Source: Desulfonema limicola (GTDB lineage Bacteria; Desulfobacterota; Desulfobacteria; Desulfobacterales; Desulfosalsimonadaceae). From it: a stretch of DNA of 7,210 nucleotides. Shown in pieces: positions 1-5,527 of the stretch. How positions within the stretch are numbered: position 1 is the first letter of the stretch; every line of letters begins with the position of its first letter. Made by a program: the position numbers and the translations under genes. The stretch is from assembly GCA_020722245.1 (NCBI GenBank), contig DYLE01000123.1, positions 1-7,210 on the forward strand, in the 5' to 3' direction. Under the pieces are notes generated by a model, which saw only the letters and a program-made list of their open reading frames with translations, ran no database searches and had not been told where the DNA came from.

Positions 1-19
1 GAGGTTTTTCAATCATTTT

Positions 20-1099
20 TCACCAAAAATTCCCGCCAATCGCGGATTTGGGGTCATCCAGAATTGCTTCTATCAGATCATCCTTCACCGGTTGGCGGTT
101 CCTCATCTGCTCTAGACGTTTTTTGATGGCCTGAAGTGTGGCGATGAGTGCAAACGACGAAGATGAAAGAATTTTGCGGATAGCCAATGTGATGAGGGAT
201 CGCTGGCTTGCCGGAAGGGCGTAACTTTCCGGTCTTTGAAGAAAATCGGTTATGCCGCGGTAAAGGACGTATTCTTTATCCGCTTGGGCGAATCGGATGG
301 TAATGGCCTTGCGGTTGGTAAAAGGAATGTAGGCCAGAACCTGCTTACGCAGCGTGCGCTTGCAGAAGGCGCTTAAACGGGTTTTCAGGCCGTCGAGATC
401 GTCGTCGATGATGTAGTTCTGGCGAAAACTTCGGCTGTCGCCGAAAATATAATCATCAATGATCAAACAAAGTCCAAACAGCTCCATCAAGGAATTCTGC
501 AAAGGTGTTGCGGTCAGAAGCAGTTTCTTGGTGTCTTCCAGCGCCCATTTGACGGATTGCCCCAGCACATTGGATGGGCGGTAGGCGTTTCGCAATTTGT
601 GGGCCTCGTCTATGATAGCCAGGTTCCATTTGACCAGCCTTCCCAAGTCTCTATGTTTATGGAGAAATTGATAAGAACAGATGATAACCCTATCCTGTTC
701 AAAAGGATTGGGATGGCCATTTGCCATTACTTCGTTGAAAAAACGCTGGTCAATAATCACAGATGGAATGTTGAATTTATCTAAAAGTTCAAGATTCCAT
801 TGCTTGCGGATGGATGCCGGGCAGACGATAAGCAAGCGCCGTTTTCGTTCCGCCCAGTATTGACAAAGAACGATGGATGCCTCAATGGTTTTTCCAAGCC
901 CTACTTCGTCGGCCAGAATGACTCCCTTGGAAAGCGGCGATTTAAGGGCAAACAAGGCGGCATCGATTTGATGGGGGTTTAAATCCACCGCTGCGTCAAA
1001 CAGGGATCGGGAAATTTTTTCGATTCCATCCGCCGTAGAAGAACGAAGCAAAGCATGGGCGAAAAATTTGGCGTGGTAAGATGTTAGTCGAGCTTGCAT
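20..1099 (-). pseudogene. SNF2-family (HepA-like) DEAD/DEAH helicase, N-terminal half only, probably truncated
   Basis: The 359-residue product is the first RecA-like domain of an SNF2/HepA-type ATPase that would act on DNA or on nucleic acid-protein complexes. Visible motifs are NPHQ (residues 41-44), the Walker A DEVGLGKT (64-71), CPASIRKQW (93-101, motif Ia region), the Walker B box DEAH (164-167) and the motif III TATP (196-199). After that come the helical insert and a segment ALPASQRSLITLAIRKILSS that in this family leads towards the second RecA domain. That domain (motifs V and VI) is absent: a TGA stops the frame at 20-22, and the other two frames also close within the last 35 bases. 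Full-length relatives are typically two to three times as long. The start is ATG at 1099 with only a weak ribosome binding site. The gene lies 109 bases downstream of the DUF6946-like gene, on the same strand. It may be a pseudogene or one part of a split gene; only 19 bases remain beyond the stop. Confidence 0.8.
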
Positions 1100-1208
1100 T
1101 CTTTGTGAAAAATTAAAAAAATTTTGTCATTATCTTCGCTGATGGCAAATGGCGGATTGAGTTATTCATTTGTCCATGACCATTGTTGAACTGACCCTTT
1201 ATGGCGAT

Positions 1209-1901
1209 TTACTTGGACAAATAGCGAGCATTGCCGATCACCCATGCAAGATGAAGCGAAACACCGGAACGAAAACCAACCGAAACCAAGATGTTTTCTG
1301 CTGCGCTACCGCCCATGAGCGAGACAAACGCCGCATAGTCCTGGAACCCCTCTCTGGACTGGCTGAACGAATGAACCAGCATGACCGCATGGGCTGCGTT
1401 AAAGCGTTGAGCTTCGATTATGGCTGAGGCGGTGCGGTGCAAGAGCTGATAGCGTGTGGTGCCTGGAACTTCGGACAAACCCAACAGAGACAGGAGATAT
1501 GCAAGTTGCTCGGCTTTTCCGGGGTTGGGCTCTGCTTGCCAATCCTGAACCGTGGGGCCGAATGGCTCCGCAACCTTACCCTCTACGGCGATGGAAATAA
1601 GCCGGCCTTCGGAACGGGCAAGAACCCAGATATCGTTTTGTGATGGGCGGACACCGCCGGGCAATGGAACCTTGTGCTCTGGAAAGGCCAATAGAAGCTC
1701 TGCCGAGGGGAAGACGGACGCCATAACAGAGCCGACCTCGGAGGGGAAACCCTCAGCCTCTTGCCATGAATAGGCGAGCGTGCGAGCGGAGTAACCCTGA
1801 CGCCAATGCTTGACGGGCTCAGCGAGGAACTGCGACCATTGCTCTGCGCTTGAAACCGGAATGTAGATTTGACTCAAAAGCGCAACGCTCCAAGTTTTCA
1901 T
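1209..1901 (-). CDS. DUF6946-like protein, putative PD-(D/E)XK nuclease-like fold
   Basis: A 230-residue soluble protein with no signal peptide or membrane segment. It resembles from memory a family of uncharacterised bacterial proteins (DUF6946). Recognisable blocks are IYIPVSSAEQW (12-22), GYSARTLAYSWQEAEGFP (36-53), PEHKVPLPGG (74-83), RPSQNDIWVLA (85-95), VEGKVAEPFGPT (106-117) and RYQLLHRTASAIIEAQRFNA (150-169). D90 followed by E107-G-K109, then a conserved R/Q block, fits the layout of a PD-(D/E)XK nuclease core; this is inference and activity is unproven. Family homology appears to begin near residue 12. A TTG start at 1877, with GGAG nine bases upstream, is therefore a fair alternative to the ATG at 1901, which has no clear ribosome binding site. 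The ATG overlaps the stop of a 39-codon ORF and directly follows an attC-like hairpin. The helicase fragment follows on the same strand, so the two may have been one transcription unit. Confidence 0.75.
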   Translation of the reverse strand: MKTWSVALLSQIYIPVSSAEQWSQFLAEPVKHWRQGYSARTLAYSWQEAEGFPSEVGSVMASVFPSAELLLAFPEHKVPLPGGVRPSQNDIWVLARSEGRLISIAVEGKVAEPFGPTVQDWQAEPNPGKAEQLAYLLSLLGLSEVPGTTRYQLLHRTASAIIEAQRFNAAHAVMLVHSFSQSREGFQDYAAFVSLMGGSAAENILVSVGFRSGVSLHLAWVIGNARYLSK

Positions 1902-2017
1902 GGCTTAACGGCCGGTTTCTGAAGCGGCGCGTTAGCGACGCATTCAGCAGGTCGTGGTTCGGCCCCATGTCTTTTTCTTTTTTGGGAACCGAAACCCAGG
2001 CCCTCTGGTTCGCTCAT
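1898..2017 (-). CDS. Short 39-codon leader-like ORF overlapping the DUF6946-like start
   Basis: ATG at 2017 to TGA at 1898-1900 encodes a basic, proline-containing 39-residue peptide (begins MSEPEGLGFGSQKRKRHG, ends LQKPAVKP). Its stop overlaps the ATG of the next gene as ATGA, the usual geometry for translational coupling. No Shine-Dalgarno sequence is evident before its own ATG, and I recognise no family. Its last third is simply the translation of the attC-like hairpin. It could be a leader peptide, the eroded 3' end of a lost cassette gene, or chance. Confidence 0.25.
   Translation of the reverse strand: MSEPEGLGFGSQKRKRHGAEPRPAECVANAPLQKPAVKP
1903..1937 (-). repeat. Imperfect inverted repeat resembling a short integron attC core
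   Basis: On the + strand, GCTTAACG and GCCG pair with CGGC and CGTTAGC around a loop of about ten bases, with single extrahelical bases on each side. Read on the - strand, the gene-proximal box GTTAAGC matches the integron core consensus GTTRRRY, and it sits two bases from the ATG at 1901, as is common in cassettes. The distal box (CGCTAAC) matches RYYYAAC only partly. At 35 bases the element is shorter than usual attC sites. No second attC was found after the gene. Confidence 0.35.
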
Positions 2018-2067
2018 TTTTTGTTTACAGTCTGTCCGGAAAAATATCTAAGATGAGATTGATAGCA

Positions 2068-2095
2068 TTGTTTCAATAAGGAAACAAGATTTTTT
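2068..2095 (+). terminator. Possible weak rho-independent terminator (+ strand)
   Basis: TTGTTTC (2068-2074) pairs perfectly with GAAACAA (2081-2087) around a six-base loop. A run of six T follows at 2090-2095. The stem is AT-rich and I see no + strand gene that it would serve, so this is only a structural match. On the - strand, the side after the JAB pseudogene stop, no T-run follows the hairpin. Confidence 0.25.
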
Positions 2096-2105
2096 ATATG
2101 AGATT

Positions 2106-2488
2106 TTATCCCAGTACGCGACCGGGTTGTTGCCACCAACCCGGATGGTTGTGGACAAAATAGACGGTTTGGGCTTTGGGCAGCCGAAAAATTCTGCCCG
2201 CGATCTCATGAATATCCGCTTTGGAGGAATCCTTGGTTCCCTTGGAATACTGGTGGGCCTCTAAGACTTTGCCGGCGGCGTCGGTGGTGATGGTATAGAG
2301 CTGTTCTTGTGCGCTTTCCGATAATCCTCTAAGCGTATATACGGCGGCGGCCGTTGACCGTATGCGGGAAGGTCCCGATAGTCGGCCGATAAATCGAACT
2401 CCGGTGGTGGCGGCGGGTATTTGCGCGGCAGCAGCCTGATCAGGTTGCCTTTTTTCTGGAGTGAAAAGCGTGAGCTGTTGCGACTCAT
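2106..2488 (-). pseudogene. RadC-like JAB/MPN-domain protein, frameshifted and C-terminally truncated
   Basis: The ATG at 2488 has a strong ribosome binding site, but its own frame gives only a proline-rich 75-residue product ending at 2261. The frame starting two bases later is open from 2486 to a TAA at 2106-2108 and reads as a real protein of 126 codons. It begins ESQQLTLFTPEKR, continues RFIGRLSGPSRIR and QLYTITTDAAGKVLE, and reaches VYFVHNHPG near residues 108-116. That HxHP is the metal-binding motif of RadC-type JAB domains. This frame has no usable start codon of its own. If the bases CG after ATGAGT are treated as an insertion, the start becomes Met-Ser-Gln-Gln-Leu-Thr-Leu-Phe, a typical opening of such proteins. 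After HNHPG the sequence turns into WWQQPGRVLG and stops, so the Ser and Asp that complete the JAMM motif are missing. RadC-like genes are common on genomic islands. Probably inactive. Confidence 0.7.
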
Positions 2489-2493
2489 TAACT

Positions 2494-2500
2494 CCTCCTT
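2494..2500 (-). promoter_or_regulatory. Strong ribosome binding site of the JAB pseudogene
   Basis: On the - strand AAGGAGG lies five bases before the ATG at 2488. It fixes this ATG as the original start and argues against the longer GTG-initiated frame that begins at 2716. Confidence 0.75.
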
Positions 2501-2510
2501 TTTAGGATTT

Positions 2511-2538
2511 AATATAATCCCCCCCACCGCGTTGTCAA
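2511..2538 (-). promoter_or_regulatory. Sigma70-type promoter with a G7 tract in its spacer
   Basis: On the - strand a perfect -35 box TTGACA (2533-2538) and a -10 box TATATT (2511-2516) are 16 bases apart. Transcription would begin around 2504, just before the AAGGAGG at 2494-2500. The spacer contains a run of seven G, so gain or loss of a G would change the spacing. Confidence 0.65.
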
Positions 2539-2772
2539 GCCATGGGCCGCCGTAAGGCATATCCGTGGCGATTTCCGGGGCGCGGGCCGCATTCCCGACC
2601 GTCTTGGGCCGGGTAGGCGCTGGTTCGGACGGCCCGGCTAACCTTGTGGACTCGGGCTCTGCGGGAATTACCTCAGGTACTTCTTTGCATCCATCAGCAA
2701 GCCCAGGTCCCGCCACCGCCTCACCTCTTTTAAATTGATGTTATCCGGTAGAAACATTTTACCGCCCTTTCA

Positions 2773-2934
2773 TCAACACAGCCGACACCCATCATCTTGC
2801 CAAAAGACACCCTGAGTTAACATAATATTTTTCCGGAGGCTGACGTATATAACCTTCTTCCGATATTTCGGAATCCATACGATGGGGTACTTGCATTCCC
2901 ACCTCATATGGCTTAAACTTTGTTCGTCATGCAT
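2773..2934 (-). pseudogene. tnpA: IS200-family transposase (TnpA) N-terminal remnant
   Basis: ATG at 2934, with AAGGAGA six bases upstream (2941-2947), opens a frame whose first 35 residues (MHDEQSLSHMRWECKY, then PIVWIPKYRKKVIYVSLRK) match the well-known N-terminus of IS200-type HUH transposases. Those enzymes move single-stranded DNA using an HUH pair and one catalytic tyrosine. From about 2830 onwards the sequence no longer resembles TnpA and the frame stops at 2773-2775. The HUH motif and the tyrosine are lost, against a usual length of roughly 130-150 residues. It cannot be active by itself. It lies between the JAB pseudogene and the core Mut7-C gene, marking the edge of the accessory region. 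Confidence 0.75.
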
Positions 2935-3020
2935 GGGAGGTCTCCTTTTCTTGAGCCTTGAGCGGTTCAGAATCGAAAGACTTCCCTTACAATCCCGGAA
3001 TTGTCAAACTCTGTGAGCCG

Positions 3021-3035
3021 CCCGGCATAGCCGGG
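3021..3035 (-). repeat. Left-end hairpin of the IS200-like element
   Basis: CCCGGC (3021-3026) and GCCGGG (3030-3035) form a perfect six-base-pair stem with a three-base loop. It lies about 90 bases before the tnpA start. IS200/IS605 transposases recognise subterminal hairpins of this type, so position and form both fit. Confidence 0.6.
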
Positions 3036-3090
3036 GGTTTACCGATTGCCCAGTATTTTCGGCGATGAAAATTTATAACATTCGGTTATC

Positions 3091-3828
3091 ATGGAAATCC
3101 GCGTACGGTTCTATGAGGAATTAAACGATTACCTGCCGCCCCAAAACCGTAAAAAAGACTTCGAGTTAAGGATCAATGCCGGTTGCTCCTTGAAACAACT
3201 GCTGGAATCCTGCGGCCTTCCCTGCGCCAAGGTGGATTTGATCCTTGTAAACAGCGTTCCTGAAACCTTGGGATATACCCTGAAGGACGGGGACCGGATT
3301 TCGGTCTATCCGGTTTTTGAACGGATGGATATCTCATCCCTGAACCGGCTTCGAAACACCCCGCTTCGCCGCCTGAAATTCATCTGCGATGTTCATCTGG
3401 GTAAATTGGCAAAATATCTGCGGATGCTCGGATTCGACACCCTTTATGAAAATGATTATACCCCAAGCCGAATCCTTGAGCTTTCAGGCAGACAGGAACG
3501 GATTATCCTCACAAGAAATCAGCGGCTGCTGCAAAACAAGAAGGTGAGCCGGGGCTTTCTCATCCGACAGGAGGATCCCTGGCTTCAGGCGAAAGCGGTG
3601 GTAGCCGCTTTTGATCTCAGGAATACGGCATCCCCGCTGTCGCGGTGCCTGGAGTGCAACGGACTCATCGTTAAAATCCCCGGGGATGCTGTACAAGACC
3701 GGATCGAAGCGGGGCTGCTGACCCGTTATGATGTATTCTTTGAATGCGATAAATGTAAAAAAATCTACTGGAAGGGATCGCACCGGGATTCCATGGTGAA
3801 ACTCATGGAAAAGCTCCTGGCGGAATAA
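3091..3828 (+). CDS. Mut7-C RNase-like (PIN) domain protein with N-terminal ubiquitin-like domain
   Basis: A 245-residue soluble protein. Residues 1-78 form a ThiS/MoaD-like beta-grasp domain (Mut7-C ubiquitin type; GDRISVYPVFE at 67-77). Residues 94-165 are the PIN-like Mut7-C domain: FICDVHLGKLAKYLRMLGFD (97-116) with D100 as the likely first metal ligand, then RIILTRNQRLL (137-147). A zinc ribbon follows, with C186-x2-C189 and C219-x2-C222, then the closing YWKGSH (226-231). In many relatives the second block reads LTRD; here that position is N143, so a metal ligand may be changed. The family is thought to cleave RNA, but no substrate is established. There is no clear ribosome binding site before ATG 3091, though no other in-frame start is evident. 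The IS200 remnant ends about 50 bases upstream and may have displaced its promoter. The gene converges with tRNA-Leu, leaving 26 bases between. Confidence 0.85.
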   Translation: MEIRVRFYEELNDYLPPQNRKKDFELRINAGCSLKQLLESCGLPCAKVDLILVNSVPETLGYTLKDGDRISVYPVFERMDISSLNRLRNTPLRRLKFICDVHLGKLAKYLRMLGFDTLYENDYTPSRILELSGRQERIILTRNQRLLQNKKVSRGFLIRQEDPWLQAKAVVAAFDLRNTASPLSRCLECNGLIVKIPGDAVQDRIEAGLLTRYDVFFECDKCKKIYWKGSHRDSMVKLMEKLLAE

Positions 3829-3854
3829 TCAACGGCCCGATGCTCAAGCTCAAA

Positions 3855-3941
3855 TGGTGCCGAAGGGGAGACTCGAACTCCCACGAGCGCACGCTCACTA
3901 GACCCTGAACCTAGCGCGTCTACCAGTTCCGCCACTTCGGC
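3855..3941 (-). tRNA. leuT-CAG: tRNA-Leu (anticodon CAG)
   Basis: 87 bases with encoded CCA at the 3' end (3855-3857). The acceptor stem GCCGAAG pairs with CTTCGGC. The D-arm contains the class II pattern TGGCGGAACTGGTAGACGC. The anticodon stem CTAGG pairs with TCTAG (one G-U) around loop TTCAGGG, giving anticodon CAG (3905-3907). A long variable arm (GAGCGTGCGCTC) and the T-arm with GTTCGAGTC follow. Long variable arm plus anticodon identify leucine. A promoter lies upstream in the ribF spacer. No T-rich terminator is seen after the 3' end, which runs towards the Mut7-C gene. Confidence 0.95.
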
Positions 3942-3962
3942 ACGCTTGAAAAAAAACAGGGA

Positions 3963-3991
3963 TTGATTTGAGATGTTTTTTCTTATATAGA
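3963..3991 (+). promoter_or_regulatory. Possible promoter of the ribF operon
   Basis: TTGATT (3963-3968) and TATAGA (3986-3991) lie 17 bases apart on the + strand and would drive ribF. The site overlaps the divergent tRNA promoter. The boxes are imperfect and the region is AT-rich, so chance matches are likely. The spacer between tRNA and ribF, about 107 bases, is too short for a typical FMN riboswitch and none is seen. Confidence 0.25.
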
Positions 3992-4008
3992 ATCTCTTTT
4001 TCTGTCAA
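3982..4008 (-). promoter_or_regulatory. Promoter of tRNA-Leu
   Basis: On the - strand TTGACA (4003-4008) and TATAAG (3982-3987) are separated by 15 bases, slightly short of ideal. Transcription would begin around 3975, leaving a leader of about 33 bases before the mature 5' end at 3941. Confidence 0.55.
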
Positions 4009-4048
4009 GCATAATATTTCCGAATTTAAATTTTGAATTGATCGTTTT

Positions 4049-4993
4049 ATGAAAATTATTCAAGATCTTTACAACATTCATTCACCGTTTAAAAGAGCGG
4101 TGGTCACCATCGGCAACTTCGACGGGGTGCATAAGGGGCACCAGGCCATTTTTCAGCAGGTGATTGAAAAGGCCCGGTCCATTAAAGGCACCCCCGTGGT
4201 CATCACCTTTGAACCCCATCCGGTCCGGGTGCTGAAAAAAAACGGCCGGCCGCCGCTCATCACCCTGTTTGAGCAGAAGATGGAACTCATCGCCCAGGCC
4301 GGCATCAAGGTGGTGGTCTGCATTCCCTTTACCGAGGCGTTTGCCGGGATCACCGCAAAACGCTTTCTCGAGGAGATCCTCATCAAACAAATCGGCATGA
4401 AGGCGATCGTCATCGGCAAGGATTATGCGTTTGGAAAAAACCGAAAAGGGGATGTCGAATTCTTAAAAAAATACGCCGATAGGTATGGGTTTGAGGTCAT
4501 TGTGATCGACTGGGTGCAGGCCTATGCTCGAAGCACAAGACGGATCAGCAGCACCCGGGTGCGCGAGCTGGTCATGGCCGGGGAGGTGAAAAAAACCTTC
4601 AACCTGCTGGGGCGTTACTATCAGATTCGCGGCCGGGTGGTATCCGGCAGAAACCGGGGCGGCAGGCTGCTCGGTTTTCCCACCGCCAACATCAACCTCG
4701 TTGATGAGCTCTGCCCCAAAATGGGGGTGTATGCGGTAACCGTCGAATTGGGAAAGAAAAAATATAAAGGGGTGGCGAACATCGGCTACAGCCCGACCTT
4801 TGAAGACCATCAGTTTACCATAGAGGTTCATATCCTTGATTTCAAGGGAGAGCTTTACGGAAAGGCGATACGGGTAAACTTCATCAGGCGGATTCGAAAT
4901 GAAAAACGGTTCGCCAGCATCGACGCGCTGTCAAAGCAGATCGCCAAAGACATTCAGACCGCCCGGAATGTCCTGGCGGATTTTTGCCTCTAA
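4049..4993 (+). CDS. ribF: Bifunctional riboflavin kinase / FAD synthetase
   Basis: The 314-residue enzyme phosphorylates riboflavin to FMN and then adenylylates FMN to FAD in the cytoplasm. The N-terminal FAD synthetase domain shows the nucleotidyltransferase motif GNFDGVHKGHQ (22-32) and the closing ISSTRVR (166-172). The C-terminal riboflavin kinase domain shows GFPTAN (209-214), VANIGYSPTF (242-251), the likely catalytic E259 in IEVHILDF, and LYGKAIRVNFIRRIRNEKRF (269-288). The length is normal for the family. ATG 4049 fits the expected N-terminus although no clear Shine-Dalgarno sequence precedes it. It is the first gene of a tight + strand run: def starts 12 bases after its stop. Confidence 0.95.
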   Translation: MKIIQDLYNIHSPFKRAVVTIGNFDGVHKGHQAIFQQVIEKARSIKGTPVVITFEPHPVRVLKKNGRPPLITLFEQKMELIAQAGIKVVVCIPFTEAFAGITAKRFLEEILIKQIGMKAIVIGKDYAFGKNRKGDVEFLKKYADRYGFEVIVIDWVQAYARSTRRISSTRVRELVMAGEVKKTFNLLGRYYQIRGRVVSGRNRGGRLLGFPTANINLVDELCPKMGVYAVTVELGKKKYKGVANIGYSPTFEDHQFTIEVHILDFKGELYGKAIRVNFIRRIRNEKRFASIDALSKQIAKDIQTARNVLADFCL

Positions 4994-5005
4994 AGGAATC
5001 GCATC

Positions 5006-5527
5006 ATGGCCATACTCCACATCGTAACCTTCCCGGACCCGTTTTTGAAAAATCCCACTCAACCGGTGACTTCCATTGATGATGGGATTCAACAAATTAT
5101 TGAAAACATGGCCGACACCATGTATCAGGCGCCGGGCGTAGGGCTTGCGGCCATTCAGGCCGGCATCGATAAAAGCATCATCATCGTGGATCCGGATCCA
5201 AACCCTGAAAAACGAAAATTCCAGGCCGTGATCAACCCAAAAATCGTGTTGAACCGGGGGGAAACCCTCTCCGAAAAAGAAGGATGCCTGAGCGTTCCGG
5301 ATTTCCGGTCCGATGTCAAACGGTTTGAACGCGTGGTCGTAAAAGGCATGGACAGGGACGGCAGGCCCTTAGAAATCGATACCGACGGTCTGCTCGCCGT
5401 GATCCTGCAGCATGAGATCGATCATTTAAACGGCATCCTGTTTATCGACCGCATCAGCGCCCTCAAACGGAGTCTATACACCAAAAAACGGAAAAAGGCA
5501 CTAAAACACGGTGGACAAACCGTTTAG
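5006..5527 (+). CDS. def: Peptide deformylase
   Basis: The 173-residue metalloenzyme removes the formyl group from the N-terminal methionine of new proteins. All three family motifs are intact: GVGLAAIQ (44-51), EGCLSVP (92-98, metal ligand C94) and HEIDH (136-140, ligands H136 and H140, catalytic E137). The start ATG 5006 has AAAGGA seven bases upstream. The C-terminus ends in a lysine-rich tail (KKRKKALKHGG), which is compatible with ribosome binding as in other deformylases. It sits between ribF and fmt, and its last 17 bases overlap fmt, whose product adds the formyl group that Def removes. Confidence 0.96.
   Translation: MAILHIVTFPDPFLKNPTQPVTSIDDGIQQIIENMADTMYQAPGVGLAAIQAGIDKSIIIVDPDPNPEKRKFQAVINPKIVLNRGETLSEKEGCLSVPDFRSDVKRFERVVVKGMDRDGRPLEIDTDGLLAVILQHEIDHLNGILFIDRISALKRSLYTKKRKKALKHGGQTV

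Larger units (their letters stand above)
2489..2772. other. Gene-poor stretch between IS200 remnant and JAB pseudogene
   Basis: Apart from the promoter and ribosome binding site of the JAB pseudogene, I see no convincing gene here. On the - strand a 29-codon ORF (2757 to 2668, MFLPDNINLKEVRRW... ending KKYLR) follows a purine-rich AAAGGG and looks protein-like, but I do not recognise it. A GTG-initiated frame from 2716 runs through the JAB start in the wrong frame. The GC-rich part (about 2520-2700) may be the eroded end of another gene. Confidence 0.4.
2773..3040 (-). mobile_element. IS200/IS605-family element remnant, left end kept
   Basis: The transposase remnant is preceded on the - strand by about 100 bases typical of an IS200 left end, including a short GC hairpin and a Shine-Dalgarno sequence. 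The right end is gone. The outer boundary near 3040 is approximate, because IS200 elements have no terminal inverted repeats and make no target duplication. Confidence 0.6.

Noticed and set aside
1100..1208. A second attC site after the DUF6946-like gene
   Set aside because: GTTCAAC on the - strand fits one core box, but no partner GTTRRRY box follows before the helicase start and no hairpin is evident.
2450..2455. A6 run on the - strand as a programmed frameshift site rescuing the JAB frame
   Set aside because: Family-like residues (QLTLF) already appear in the shifted frame before the A run, so a slip there would come too late. A two-base insertion near codon 3 is simpler.
2261..2716. 151-codon GTG-initiated frame on the - strand, proline-rich in its second half
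   Set aside because: A promoter and ribosome binding site inside it point to a start at 2488, and from there another frame carries the JAB-domain sequence. Its proline runs arise from reading CCG-rich codons out of frame.
3855..3941. tRNA-Leu as the integration site of the accessory region
   Set aside because: I saw no repeat of the tRNA 3' end in positions 1-3090 and no integrase. An apparently intact core gene lies between the tRNA and the debris.
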